Source: Streptomyces sp. NBC_00775 (lineage in GTDB: Bacteria; Actinomycetota; Actinomycetes; Streptomycetales; Streptomycetaceae). From it: a stretch of DNA of 64,000 bases. The notes under the pieces are model-generated. The model worked only from the letters and a program-made list of their open reading frames with translations, was not told where the DNA came from and did no database searches. The stretch covers positions 8,122,001 through 8,186,000 of the forward strand of contig NZ_CP108938.1 in assembly GCF_036347135.1 (NCBI RefSeq), written 5' to 3'. The translations under genes and the position numbers were made by a program. Positions 49,989 through 58,918 of this stretch are shown here, in pieces. Positions within the stretch are counted from its first letter, which is position 1, and each line of letters starts with the position of its first letter.

Positions 49989-50291
49989 ATGAAGTTCGTG
50001 CAGATCGTCGAGTTCGAGACCGAGCGCATCGAGGAGATGCAGAAGCTGGCCGAGGATGCCGACAAGCGCATGGCCGGCCGCAGCGGCGGCCCCACGCACC
50101 GCCTCGTCCTGCACGACCGCAACAAGCCCAACCACTACCTCGTGGTGATCGAATTCGATTCGTACGAGGACGCCATGCGCAATAGCAACGACCCCGAGAC
50201 GACGAAGATGGCGGAGCGGATGGCCACGCTGTGTACCCGGCCACCGTCCTTCACCGACTGCGACGTACGGGAGATGACCGAGCTGAAGTAG
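49989..50291 (+). CDS. Small ferredoxin-fold/dimeric alpha-beta barrel-like protein
   Basis: 100 residues from ATG with GGAGG 5 bp upstream. Pattern: VQIVEFETERIEEMQKLAED, then THRLVLHDRNKPNHYLVVIE, FDSYEDAMRNSNDPETTKMA and TDCDVREMTEL. This fits a dimeric alpha-beta barrel (monooxygenase-like EthD/ABM fold); F-D-S-x-E-x-A-M is a common segment in it. No catalytic residues are clear. The nearby hairpins suggest its own transcription unit, ending at a terminator. Confidence 0.7.
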   Translation: MKFVQIVEFETERIEEMQKLAEDADKRMAGRSGGPTHRLVLHDRNKPNHYLVVIEFDSYEDAMRNSNDPETTKMAERMATLCTRPPSFTDCDVREMTELK

Positions 50292-50333
50292 TACGCCGGT
50301 GACCGAACGGGTTCCTTCGACGCGGTAGCGGAG

Positions 50334-50364
50334 CGGGCCCCGCGCCACCGGAGTGCGGGGCCCG
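50334..50364 (+). terminator. Hairpin terminator
   Basis: CGGGCCCCGC / GCGGGGCCCG, 10-bp perfect stem with an 11-base loop, 43 bp after the preceding stop and just before the antiporter gene. Confidence 0.8.
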
Positions 50365-50387
50365 TGTACGCCTGCGACGATCGCAGC

Positions 50388-51488
50388 ATGATCGTTCGGC
50401 TCCGGTCACTCGTGACGCAGTGGACGTTCGTCGTACCCGTGGTCGCGGTGGTCCTGCTGGCCTTCACCTGGGGACGTGACCTGCCGGGTGCGGTCGTCGT
50501 GCTGGTGACCCTGGTCCTTGCCGGGGCCGTGCTGGCCGCCGTCCATCACGCCGAGGTCGTCGCGCACCGGGTCGGCGAACCCTTCGGCTCACTCGTCCTC
50601 GCCGTCGCCGTCACGATCATCGAGGTCGCGCTGATCGTCACCCTGATGGCGGACGGCGGCGACAAGAGCTCGACCCTGGCCCGCGACACGGTGTTCGCAG
50701 CCGTGATGATCACGTGCAACGGCATCGTCGGGCTGTGTCTGCTGGTCGCCTCACTGCGTCACGGGCTGGCCGTCTTCAACGCGGAGGGAACCGGCGCCGC
50801 CCTCGCGACCGTCGCGACGCTCGCCACGCTCAGCCTGGTCTTCCCGACGTTCACCACCAGCAAGCCGGGCCCGGAGTTCTCCACCGCCCAGCTCACCTTC
50901 GCCGCGCTCGCCTCGCTGGTCCTGTACGGCCTCTTCGTGACGACCCAGACCGTGCGGCACCGGGACTACTTCCTGCCGATCACCAGGCAGGGCGAGGTGA
51001 TCGACGCGGACGACCACGCCGGCGCCCCGTCCGGCCGCGAAGCCGGGATCAGCCTGGGGCTGCTCGGCCTGGCTCTCGTCGGAGTGGTCGGCCTCGCCAA
51101 GGGCGTGTCGCCCACCATCGAGTCCGGGGTCGAGGCGGCCGGCATGCCGCACTCCGTGGTCGGTGTGATCATCGCGCTGCTCGTCCTCCTTCCCGAGACC
51201 ATCGCCGCGCTGCGGTCGGCCCGCCGTGACCGGGTGCAGACCAGCCTGAACCTCGCCCTCGGCTCCGCGATGGCCAGCATCGGACTGACGATCCCCGCTG
51301 TCGCCCTGGCGACCATCTGGCTCTCCGGGCCACTCGTCCTCGGCCTCGGCTCCACCCAGATGGTGCTGCTCGCGCTGACCGTGGTGGTGAGCTCCCTGAC
51401 GGTGGTTCCCGGGCGCGCGACCCCCCTCCAGGGAGGCGTCCACCTGGTTATCTTCGCGGCCTATCTGGAACTGGCGATCAACCCTTGA
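50388..51488 (+). CDS. Calcium/cation:proton antiporter (ChaA/CaCA-like)
   Basis: 366 residues. Two homologous halves of membrane helices. Conserved acidic motifs typical of the CaCA superfamily: VAVTIIEVALIVTLMADGG (Glu near 72) in the first half and IIALLVLLPETIAALRSARR (Glu near 269) in the second, followed by LNLALGSAMASIGLTIPAVA. A cytoplasmic linker HRDYFLPITRQGEVIDADDH lies between the halves. Exchanges Ca2+ or Na+/K+ for H+. No SD is obvious before the ATG and the start may be leaderless. Convergent with the next MFS gene. Confidence 0.9.
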   Translation: MIVRLRSLVTQWTFVVPVVAVVLLAFTWGRDLPGAVVVLVTLVLAGAVLAAVHHAEVVAHRVGEPFGSLVLAVAVTIIEVALIVTLMADGGDKSSTLARDTVFAAVMITCNGIVGLCLLVASLRHGLAVFNAEGTGAALATVATLATLSLVFPTFTTSKPGPEFSTAQLTFAALASLVLYGLFVTTQTVRHRDYFLPITRQGEVIDADDHAGAPSGREAGISLGLLGLALVGVVGLAKGVSPTIESGVEAAGMPHSVVGVIIALLVLLPETIAALRSARRDRVQTSLNLALGSAMASIGLTIPAVALATIWLSGPLVLGLGSTQMVLLALTVVVSSLTVVPGRATPLQGGVHLVIFAAYLELAINP

Positions 51489-51518
51489 CGGGGGTCGACC
51501 GACAAGGGCGTGGTCTTG

Positions 51519-52820
51519 TCACTCCGTCGCCGGTACGACCGCCAGCCGCGGCACCGGCCGGGTCTCCGGCAGCAGCACGAAGCACCCCAGACTGAGCAGC
51601 GCGATCCCGGTCAGATACGCGGCCACGCCCCACGGGACGCGCTCTCCGCTCGCCACCGCCGTCGCCACGATCGGCGTGAGCGCACCCCCAAGGACGCCGC
51701 CCAGGTTGTAGCCCACCGCGGCGCCCGTGCAGCGCACCCTGGGCTCGTACAACTCCGGCAGATACGCGGCGATCACAGCGAACATCGTGACGAACGCGAG
51801 CAGCGCCACCAGGAAACCGAGGAACATCAGCAGGGGTTCGCCAGTCGAAAGCAGCGCGACCATCGGGAACATCCAGAGCGCGGCGCCCGCGCAGCCCGCG
51901 ATGCACAGCGGCCGCCGTCCGTAACGGTCGCCCAGCAGGGCCACCAGGGGCGTCAGGGAGCCCTTCACCACTACGGCGGCCATGATGCAGGCCAGCATGA
52001 CGGTACGGCTCACACCGAGCCGTTCGACGCCGTAGGCGAGCGCCCAGGTCGTCACCGCGTAGAACACGGCGTAGCCGACGGCGAGGCCGCCGGCCGTCAG
52101 CAGCACGAGCCGCCAGTGGTCGCGCACCACCTCGGCGAGCGGCACACGCGCGTGGTCCCGCATTTCCAGAAACCGCGGGCTCTCCGCGAGCGAGCCGCGC
52201 AGCCACAGCCCCGCCACGGCGAGCACCCCCGCCGCCCAGAACGGCACCCGCCACCCCCACGCCGCGAACTGCGCGTCGGACAGTGTCGCCGACAGCACCA
52301 GCATCACGCCGTTGGCCAGTACGAACCCCAGCGAAGGACCGATCTGCGGGAAGCTCGACCACAGCCCGCGCCGCTCGGCAGGCGCGTGCTCCGCGGTCAG
52401 CAGCACCGCCCCGCCCCACTCCCCACCGAGCCCGAGGCCCTGCAGAAAACGCAGCACAAGAAGGAGCACGGGAGCGGACACGCCGATCCGGTCGTACGTC
52501 GGTACGAAGCCGACGGCGACGGTAGCCGCACCGGTCAGCAGCAGCGAGGCGACCATGACCGGCCGCCGCCCGCGCCGGTCCCCGATGTGCCCGAACAGCA
52601 CCGATCCGAGCGGGCGTGCGACGAACCCGACGCCGAACGTCGCGAAGGCCGCCAACGTCCCCGCCAGCGGTGAGAACGTCGGGAAGAACAGCGGGCCGAG
52701 TACCAGTGCGGCCGCGGTCCCGTAGACGAAGAAGTCGTAGAACTCGATGGCCGTCCCGGCAAGCGAGGCGGCCGCGAGCCGGAGCATGGAGGGCGCCCTT
52801 ACGGTGCGTACGTCGTGCAT
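51519..52820 (-). CDS. MFS transporter, metabolite:H+ symporter type
   Basis: 433 residues. MHS-family pattern (ShiA/ProP/KgtP): AAASLAGTAIEFYDFFVYGT in helix 1, RPLGSVLFGHIGDRRGRRPV (the RPxG...GDRxGRR loop 2-3), and LQGLGLGGEWGGAVLL in helix 4. The second half repeats it with LLGDRYGRRPLCIAGCAGAA. Members take up proline/betaine, shikimate, citrate or dicarboxylates; no determinant of choice is visible. Adjacent genes give no hint. Confidence 0.9.
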   Translation of the reverse strand: MHDVRTVRAPSMLRLAAASLAGTAIEFYDFFVYGTAAALVLGPLFFPTFSPLAGTLAAFATFGVGFVARPLGSVLFGHIGDRRGRRPVMVASLLLTGAATVAVGFVPTYDRIGVSAPVLLLVLRFLQGLGLGGEWGGAVLLTAEHAPAERRGLWSSFPQIGPSLGFVLANGVMLVLSATLSDAQFAAWGWRVPFWAAGVLAVAGLWLRGSLAESPRFLEMRDHARVPLAEVVRDHWRLVLLTAGGLAVGYAVFYAVTTWALAYGVERLGVSRTVMLACIMAAVVVKGSLTPLVALLGDRYGRRPLCIAGCAGAALWMFPMVALLSTGEPLLMFLGFLVALLAFVTMFAVIAAYLPELYEPRVRCTGAAVGYNLGGVLGGALTPIVATAVASGERVPWGVAAYLTGIALLSLGCFVLLPETRPVPRLAVVPATE

Positions 52821-52881
52821 GCCGCGTCAACTACCCACGGTGATCGGCGGTTACGGGGGGCGCGCGGGAGTGTGGTGTGGG

Positions 52882-53928
52882 TCAATAGGTGACCGCGATG
52901 CGCCGGGCGGGTCCGTCGACACGAATCGCGCCCCCATAGGGGATGACGATTTGGGGGTCGGTGTGTCCGAGGTCCACGTCGAAGACGATCGTGGTGTCGG
53001 GCGCGTAGGCACGCATGGCGCGGAGCACGGCCTCCCGCTGCTCGGCGGCGTAACGAGCACCCTCCTCCGGGCTGTTGGGGCGCTCGAAGGACCACGTCCT
53101 GGCGCGGCCCATCAGCAGCGCGGAGAAGCGCTGGAGCAGTCCGCGCTCACCCATGTTCCGCAGCGTGCGGAAGACCTCGGGGGCGCTCGGCATCTCCTCC
53201 GAGGTCTCCAGGAACAGCACCCCGCCGTCGTACTCGGTGAGGTCGTGGGAGATCTCGCGGTCGGCCATCAGCAGCCAGCCAAGGATCTCCAGGCAGCCGC
53301 CCCAACTTCGGCCCTCGACCACCCGGTCGGCGTTCACCCAGGTCCATCCGGCGCCGGGCCGGGTCTCCGGCTCCGCGTCGAAGGTCGCCGGATCCGCCCA
53401 GTCGCGGCTGACGTCATTCCAGCGCTCGGCGGGCCTGAGCTCGTACTCGCCGGAGGTGAAGAGCGCCGCCCTGAGGGATTCGGCGGTGTGCGGGTTCATG
53501 GCAACCGGGCGGCCCAGCTCGCACATCACCGACGCACCGTGGTAGCCGACGATTCCGGCGTTGCGGAGATACGCCAGCAGGTTGGTGTTGTCGCTCATCC
53601 CGAAGAACGGCTTCGGATTCGCCCGGATCAACTCCCGGTCCAGCAGCGGCAGCACGGTGATCTGGTCCTCGCCGCCGATCGACGCGATGACCGCCCTGAT
53701 CGTCGGATCGGCGAACGCCGCGTGGATGTCGTCGGCCCGTTCCTGCGGGGTCGAGCCCATTTTCCGGGTCGCCGGATACTCCACCGGTTCGAGGTCGTAC
53801 TCCTTGCGCAGCCGCTCCAGGCCCAGCTCGTACGGGAGTGGGAGGATCCCCGCCAGTCCTGAGGACGGCGAGATCACGGCTATCCGGTCGCCGGGGGAGG
53901 GCTTGGGAGGGTACGAAGGCGTCGTCAT
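52882..53928 (-). CDS. S66-family peptidase (LD-carboxypeptidase/MccF-like)
   Basis: 348 residues from ATG 53928. Serine peptidase with Ser-Glu-His: nucleophile in PKPFFGMSDNTNLLAYL (Ser near 113), Glu in the middle region (GGCLEILGWLL or VLFLETSEE), His in DVDLGHTDPQIVIPYGG near the C-terminus. N-terminal PGDRIAVISPSSGLAGILPL and ASIGGEDQITVLPLLD are typical. The family cleaves muropeptides or, in MccF-like enzymes, inactivates microcin C-type compounds. Length and the SSEE-rich loop favour the MccF-like side, as is common in streptomycetes. Divergent from aroQ. Confidence 0.88.
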   Translation of the reverse strand: MTTPSYPPKPSPGDRIAVISPSSGLAGILPLPYELGLERLRKEYDLEPVEYPATRKMGSTPQERADDIHAAFADPTIRAVIASIGGEDQITVLPLLDRELIRANPKPFFGMSDNTNLLAYLRNAGIVGYHGASVMCELGRPVAMNPHTAESLRAALFTSGEYELRPAERWNDVSRDWADPATFDAEPETRPGAGWTWVNADRVVEGRSWGGCLEILGWLLMADREISHDLTEYDGGVLFLETSEEMPSAPEVFRTLRNMGERGLLQRFSALLMGRARTWSFERPNSPEEGARYAAEQREAVLRAMRAYAPDTTIVFDVDLGHTDPQIVIPYGGAIRVDGPARRIAVTY

Positions 53929-54029
53929 GACGGGAGGGTACGGGCCGTCACCACTCCGGTGCACCGTGATAAACCGGGTCTGAGCAGCGGTCCTCCACGG
54001 ACCGGCAGACCTGAAGGACTGGAGGAACC

Positions 54030-54503
54030 GTGCCCCGCACCCTCGCCAACGCCCCGATCATGATCCTCAATGGGCCCAACCTGAACCTCCTCGGGCAGCG
54101 CCAGCCGGAGATCTACGGTTCGGACACGCTCGCGGACGTAGAGGCACTGTGCGCCAAGGCGGCGGCCGCGCACGGCGGCACGGTGGACTTCCGGCAGTCC
54201 AACCACGAGGGCGAACTGGTGGAGTGGATCCACGAAGCACGTCTGAACCACGCCGGAATCGTGATCAACCCGGCCGCCTACTCGCACACTTCTGTCGCGA
54301 TCCTGGATGCGCTCAACACCTGTGACGGCCTTCCTGTGGTGGAGGTCCACATCTCCAACATCCACCAGCGCGAGGAGTTCAGGCACCACTCGTACGTCTC
54401 GCTCCGCGCCGACGGGGTCATCGCGGGCTGCGGTGTGCAGGGGTACGCGTTCGCGGTGGAGCGGGTCGCGGCGCTGGCGGGGACGGGGCAGGCGGAGGCC
54501 TGA
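54030..54503 (+). CDS. aroQ: Type II 3-dehydroquinate dehydratase
   Basis: 157 residues from GTG with CTGGAGG 4 bp upstream. Third step of the shikimate pathway. Type II signature: [20 protein letters not shown] with the catalytic Tyr (near 29) and Arg/Gln, [31 protein letters not shown] (Asn and His), and [20 protein letters not shown] with catalytic His, ending [14 protein letters not shown]. Full length; dodecameric enzymes. No other aro genes nearby. Confidence 0.95.
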   Translation: MPRTLANAPIMILNGPNLNLLGQRQPEIYGSDTLADVEALCAKAAAAHGGTVDFRQSNHEGELVEWIHEARLNHAGIVINPAAYSHTSVAILDALNTCDGLPVVEVHISNIHQREEFRHHSYVSLRADGVIAGCGVQGYAFAVERVAALAGTGQAEA

Positions 54504-54532
54504 CGGAGGGGGAGCGGACGGGCTGAGTCCGA

Positions 54533-54555
54533 TTGTCAGTGGCGGGTGCCACGAT
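54533..54555 (+). promoter_or_regulatory. RecA-NDp-like promoter of the ankyrin gene
   Basis: TTGTCAGTG, 8 bases (GCGGGTGC), CACGAT. The upstream element and spacing are perfect; the -10 has one mismatch at its first base. The ATG lies 6 bases after it, the same geometry as uvrB and ogt. Confidence 0.6.
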
Positions 54556-54561
54556 CAATTC

Positions 54562-56337
54562 ATGAATTTCTTCGAGGGATTGATCGCGCCCGACCCGCCC
54601 GACCCGCCCGATCCGGCCGGCGAGCCGCAACCCGAGACGGAGCGCCGACTGGCTGCCTACCGGCCGGGCTCGGACGAGTCGTTACCACCCGCAAACTGGT
54701 TCGTGCCCGCCCAACTGCCGCAGGTCACCGAACTCGGCGCCGGCCCGACCGCGCGCATCATGCTCACCGGCTGCCAGGTGTGGCCCGGTTCTGTGACCTT
54801 CCGGCTGCACGTCTTCCTGAGGTCGATCCGCCAGGGCCGGCCGACGCACCCCATCCACTTCGGGCCGGGCCGACCCGGCACCGGAGCCCTGCGCTTCGGC
54901 CTGCTGCTCCCGGACGGGCGGCGGATCACCACACTCGACGGCCACCCGTGGCCCGCACCCACGGAGGGACCGCCACGGCCCACTCTGCGACTGCACGGTG
55001 GAAGCGGCGGCGGGTTCCACTACCAAATGGAGCTGCACCTGTCGCAGTTGCCCCCGGAGGGGCCCATGCAACTGGTGGCCGAGTGGCCCGACCACGGCGT
55101 GCCCGAAACGCATACGGAGATCGACGCGACGGCACTACGGGCCGCGGCCGCCGAGGCGGTGGCGATCTGGCCGGAGACCGAGCCCCCACCCTCCGAGGGG
55201 AAGGCTCGGCATACGGGCAGCTACGCGATCATCAGCCCGGGGCCGGGGGAGCTCATGGCGCAGGGCATCGTCGGCCCCGCCGGACGTCGCGACAACCGGC
55301 CGGCCGCTCCGCCGCGGAACCCGGACCGTGATGACTGGGAGGCCATGGGGCACCAGGGATGGCAGGACATCGCACTCGTCAGAGCACGCCTCGCACAGGG
55401 CGCCGACCCTCAGGAGGAACTCGACTCCTGGTCCGGCGAGACCCCACTGCACCACGCCGCGGAGCATGGCGCGCCCGAGGTCGTCGCCGAACTCCTGCGG
55501 CACGTCGAGGACGTGGACGTGGCGGGTCGCGAGGGATGCACCCCACTGTGGGAGGCGGTCTGCCACGGTCAGAGGGAGGCCGCGGAGCTGCTGCTCGCCG
55601 CGGGCGCGAACGCCTGGAGCCCGCAGATGGGCGGCCGGTCGCCGGGCCGTCTCGCCCTCACGACACAGCTGGCCCCGCTTTTCGAGGCGCTGCCTGACGC
55701 TGTGCCGCTGACTCCGGAGGAGCGCGAGGCGCAGGAGGATGCCGACCGCCGGGCCGAGGTCTTCCGGGACATGCACTTCGAAGGCCGGTCGATCGCCTTC
55801 GTGGCGGGGATCGACGAGGAAACGGCGATACGCCGCCTGGGGGCCGACCCGGCTGCCGCTGCCGTACTCGACCTCGACCGGGAGCCGGGTCCGTACGGCA
55901 CCGGACCCCACGGGTTCGACCCCGGTGACTACGAGCTCTCCGGGCGCTTCGTGGGCGTGACCGGAGTACCTGGCGGATGCGTCCTGGTCCAACCCACCAA
56001 CTACCGCCTGAACACCTCGGACGTACTCAACGCCCTCTCACCCGGCACGACCGCCTACGGGCTCTACTTCAACGCCAAGGGAGGCACCTTCGGCGAGTTC
56101 TCGCGCGACGGGCACAGCGAGTTGAGTGAGGAGATCGGCCTCGTGTTCGGGGACGAGCCCGACCTCCACTGGCTGTACCGCTTCTGGCAGTGGGACAAGC
56201 CCTCCGGGATGTGGGGCGCCTACGAAGTCGCGTACGCCTCGCACATGGGCGGTATACGTGTCACCGACCGACGCGCGGTCGAGGGGCCGCCGCGGCGCTG
56301 GGCGGGGATACCCGAGGGCAGCGAACTGCTGGGCTGA
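54562..56337 (+). CDS. Ankyrin-repeat protein with actinobacterial N- and C-terminal domains
   Basis: 591 residues. The N-terminal 240 residues form an unrecognised beta-rich domain (GCQVWPGSVTFRLHVFLRSI; LRFGLLLPDGRRITTLDGHP). Ankyrin-like repeats occupy about 265-355: DIALVRARLAQGADPQEELD, GETPLHHAAEHGAPEVVAEL and GCTPLWEAVCHGQREAAELL. The C-terminal 150 residues (RFVGVTGVPGGCVLVQPTNY, then a terminal YRFWQWDKPSGMWGAYEVAY) look like a separate immunity- or ligand-type domain. Cytosolic, binding by ankyrin. Leaderless start after a damage-type promoter. No toxin gene is adjacent. Confidence 0.7.
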   Translation: MNFFEGLIAPDPPDPPDPAGEPQPETERRLAAYRPGSDESLPPANWFVPAQLPQVTELGAGPTARIMLTGCQVWPGSVTFRLHVFLRSIRQGRPTHPIHFGPGRPGTGALRFGLLLPDGRRITTLDGHPWPAPTEGPPRPTLRLHGGSGGGFHYQMELHLSQLPPEGPMQLVAEWPDHGVPETHTEIDATALRAAAAEAVAIWPETEPPPSEGKARHTGSYAIISPGPGELMAQGIVGPAGRRDNRPAAPPRNPDRDDWEAMGHQGWQDIALVRARLAQGADPQEELDSWSGETPLHHAAEHGAPEVVAELLRHVEDVDVAGREGCTPLWEAVCHGQREAAELLLAAGANAWSPQMGGRSPGRLALTTQLAPLFEALPDAVPLTPEEREAQEDADRRAEVFRDMHFEGRSIAFVAGIDEETAIRRLGADPAAAAVLDLDREPGPYGTGPHGFDPGDYELSGRFVGVTGVPGGCVLVQPTNYRLNTSDVLNALSPGTTAYGLYFNAKGGTFGEFSRDGHSELSEEIGLVFGDEPDLHWLYRFWQWDKPSGMWGAYEVAYASHMGGIRVTDRRAVEGPPRRWAGIPEGSELLG

Positions 56338-56361
56338 TCCGCGCCGCCGCCGAGGCGTCCC

Positions 56362-57129
56362 TCAGAGCCGACCCGCCTCCACGATCCGTCGCAGAAACCG
56401 CTGCGTCCGCTCCTGCTGAGGGTTGCCGAAGATGTCCTCGGCCGTGCCTCGCTCCAGGATCACACCACCGTCCAGGAAGCAGACCTGGTCCGCGACCTCG
56501 CGGGCGAAGCCCATCTCGTGCGTGGCCAGGACCATGGTCATTCCGTCGTCCTTCAAGTCCCGGACGACGTTGAGGACCTCGCCGACGAGTTCAGGGTCGA
56601 GGGCGGCGGTGATCTCGTCGAGGAGGAGCAGCCGGGGACGTACGGCCAGGGCACGCACGATCGCGGCCCGTTGCTGCTGGCCGCCGCTGAGCCGGTCCGG
56701 GTACTCGCCCGCCTTGGCGCCGAGCCCGAGCCGATCGAGCAGCTCACGCGCGTGCGCCTCAGCCTCGGCGCGGTTCACGCCGTGTACGCGGCGCGGGGCG
56801 AGGGTGATGTTCTCCAGGACGGTCATGTGCGGAAAGAGGTTGTAGGCCTGGAAGACCACGCCGATCCGCCGGCGTACCGCGTCCTGGTCGACCCTCGGGT
56901 CGGTGATCTCCTCGCCGTCCAGCCAGATCGCACCGTCGTCGATCTCCTCCAGGAGGTTCGCGCAGCGCAACAGCGTCGACTTGCCCGAACCGGAGGCGCC
57001 GATCAGCGTGGTCACCGTGTGCGGGGCGACTTCCAGGTCGACGTCCCGCAGCACGACCGAGTCGCCGAAGGTCTTGCGGACGGACTCCATCCGCAGCATG
57101 GGACCGCTGAGGTCGGGGTTCCGGCTCAT
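56362..57129 (-). CDS. Polar amino-acid ABC transporter ATPase
   Basis: 255 residues. GlnQ/GltL-type ATPase: Walker [15 protein letters not shown]-loop VFQAYNLFPHMTVLENI, signature LSGGQQQRAAIVRALA, Walker B LLLLDEITAALDP, switch THEMGFAREVAD. Walker B region reads LDEITAALDP, in place of the usual LDEPTSALDP. ATG overlaps the permease stop (ATGA). Last gene of a three-gene transport operon. Confidence 0.95.
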   Translation of the reverse strand: MSRNPDLSGPMLRMESVRKTFGDSVVLRDVDLEVAPHTVTTLIGASGSGKSTLLRCANLLEEIDDGAIWLDGEEITDPRVDQDAVRRRIGVVFQAYNLFPHMTVLENITLAPRRVHGVNRAEAEAHARELLDRLGLGAKAGEYPDRLSGGQQQRAAIVRALAVRPRLLLLDEITAALDPELVGEVLNVVRDLKDDGMTMVLATHEMGFAREVADQVCFLDGGVILERGTAEDIFGNPQQERTQRFLRRIVEAGRL

Positions 57130-58028
57130 ACGACGCCTCCCTGGCTGCGACGCCGGTCCATACGCGCGGTCACCCAGTCGGTGAAGCGGGTCATGGGGAT
57201 GGTCAGGGCCACGAACAGCAGCGCGGCGACGATGTACGCCGTGTAGTTGAGGCTCCGGCCCACGATGATGTCCGCGGAGCGCATCGCCTCGACCGCACCA
57301 CCGATCGAGACGAGGCTGGTGTCCTTCTGCAGGGACACCATGTCGTTGAGCAGTGGTGGGACTTGGCGGCGTACGGCCTGCGGCAGCACCACATAGCGCA
57401 GCGTCTGCCGGGTGGTGAGACCCAGTGAGCGTGCCGCGGCCCGTTGCGATGGATGCACGGATTCGATGCCGGCGCGGACGACTTCGGCGACGTACGCCGA
57501 ATAGGTCAGTACGAGGCCCGTACCGCCGAGCAGAACGGGGTCGTTGGTCACGCCCTGCAGCTGGAGCGCCGGGATACCGAACACGACGATCGACAGACAG
57601 ATGATCAGCGGCAGACCGCGGAAGAAGTCGGTGTACGCGGTGGCCAGGGCACGCACCGGCCAGTACATAGGGCCTCGCAGGGTGCGGGCCACGGCTATCA
57701 GCGTGCCCAGCACCAGCACCACGACCCCGCACACCACGAACAGCCGGACGTTCAGCCACAGCCCTTCGAGCACCTTCGGAAAGGCCTCGCGCGCGAACGA
57801 CGCGCTGAAGAACGTCTCCTTGGTGCGCGGCCAGCCTGGCGCGTCGACGACGACGAGGTACAGGACCACGGCGGTGACGAGCGTGGAGAGCGCGGCCACT
57901 GCCGTCGAGCGGCGAGCACGGGTGCGCCGGTAGCGCTCACGCTCGATCCGCCGCTGCGACGGGACGTAGGCGTCGCCCCCACCGGGCATGTCCCCCTCGG
58001 CGGAGTCCTCGCCCGACTCCTCCTTCAT
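57126..58028 (-). CDS. Polar amino-acid ABC transporter permease
   Basis: 300 residues. After a charged cytoplasmic N-terminus of about 45 residues (QRRIERERYRRTRARR), five to six membrane helices. The HisM/GlnP-type cytoplasmic EAA-like loop is visible in VVRAGIESVHPSQRAAARSL, and DFFRGLPLIICLSIVVFGIP is the conserved segment after helix 3. C-terminal TRFTDWVTARMDRRR. Forms the channel with itself or an asymmetric partner; only one permease gene is present. Starts 5 bp after the binding-protein gene. Confidence 0.93.
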   Translation of the reverse strand: MKEESGEDSAEGDMPGGGDAYVPSQRRIERERYRRTRARRSTAVAALSTLVTAVVLYLVVVDAPGWPRTKETFFSASFAREAFPKVLEGLWLNVRLFVVCGVVVLVLGTLIAVARTLRGPMYWPVRALATAYTDFFRGLPLIICLSIVVFGIPALQLQGVTNDPVLLGGTGLVLTYSAYVAEVVRAGIESVHPSQRAAARSLGLTTRQTLRYVVLPQAVRRQVPPLLNDMVSLQKDTSLVSIGGAVEAMRSADIIVGRSLNYTAYIVAALLFVALTIPMTRFTDWVTARMDRRRSQGGVV

Positions 58029-58033
58029 GGCCG

Positions 58034-58918
58034 TCACTTGAGCACCGGAGCGTCGACGGCCTCGGACAGCCACTGCTTCTCGATCTTCGCGAGCGTGCCG
58101 TCCTCGCGCAGCGCGTCCACAGCCTTCGTCACGCAGGAGGTCAGCGTGCTGCCCTTGTCGAGGACGAGCCCGAACTGCTCGGGCGTACCACCCTGGTTCT
58201 CGAACTGCCCGACGATCTTCGCGTCGGTCACCTCGGCCGCGGTGATGTAGAAGGCGGTCGGCAGGTCGACCACGATGGCGTCGATCTGGCCGTTCTTCAG
58301 CGCGGACTTGGCCTGGTCGTTCTTCGCGTACGCGGCCGGCTGCTGGGTCGGCTTCACGACGTCGTCGATGTAGTTCAGGCTGGTGGTGCCGACCTGGGCG
58401 CCCAGCTTCAGGCTCTTGAGGTCCGCGATGCTGGTCGCCTTCGCGGCCTTGGAGCTCTTCAGCGCGATGACGGCCTGGCGCACGTCGTAGTAGCCGGACG
58501 AGAAGTCCACGGCCTTCTTGCGCTCGGTGCTGATCGACACCTGGTTGATGTCGAAGTCGAAGGTCTTCGTGCCGGGCGCGAAGGCCTTGTTGAACGGGAC
58601 GCTCTGCCAGACGACGTTGCTCTTGTCGTAGCCGAGCTGCTTGGCCACGGCATAGGCGACCGCCGACTCGAAGCCCTTGCCGTTGGCGGGCTTGTCGTCC
58701 TTGAACCACGGCTCGTACGCGGGTTCGTCGGTCGCGATCGTCAGCTTGCCGGAGGTCTGGGTGCTCAACTTGCCCTTGGCGCAGGTCTCCCCGGTTGCCC
58801 CGGAGGCCTTGTCGGTCGCCTTCTCCTCCGGCTGCGGAGCACAGCCCACGGCGAGGGCGAGCAGGGCAACGGTGGTGGCGGACGCGGTGCGGCGCAGGGC
58901 GCGTTGGGCGAGATGCAT
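58034..58918 (-). CDS. Polar amino-acid-binding lipoprotein (glutamine-type)
   Basis: 294 residues from ATG 58918. Signal with lipobox LLALAVGC (lipidated Cys near 26) for anchoring outside the membrane. Periplasmic-binding-protein type 2 fold: LTIATDEPAYEPWFKDDKPA, FESAVAYAVAKQLGYDKSNV, DFDINQVSISTERKKAVDFS (the hinge D-x-x-x-x-(T)-x-x-R) and LGAQVGTTSLNYIDDVV. The site Arg/Asp layout fits glutamine or a related polar amino acid. First gene of the transport operon; a long unusual leader region lies upstream. Confidence 0.93.
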   Translation of the reverse strand: MHLAQRALRRTASATTVALLALAVGCAPQPEEKATDKASGATGETCAKGKLSTQTSGKLTIATDEPAYEPWFKDDKPANGKGFESAVAYAVAKQLGYDKSNVVWQSVPFNKAFAPGTKTFDFDINQVSISTERKKAVDFSSGYYDVRQAVIALKSSKAAKATSIADLKSLKLGAQVGTTSLNYIDDVVKPTQQPAAYAKNDQAKSALKNGQIDAIVVDLPTAFYITAAEVTDAKIVGQFENQGGTPEQFGLVLDKGSTLTSCVTKAVDALREDGTLAKIEKQWLSEAVDAPVLK

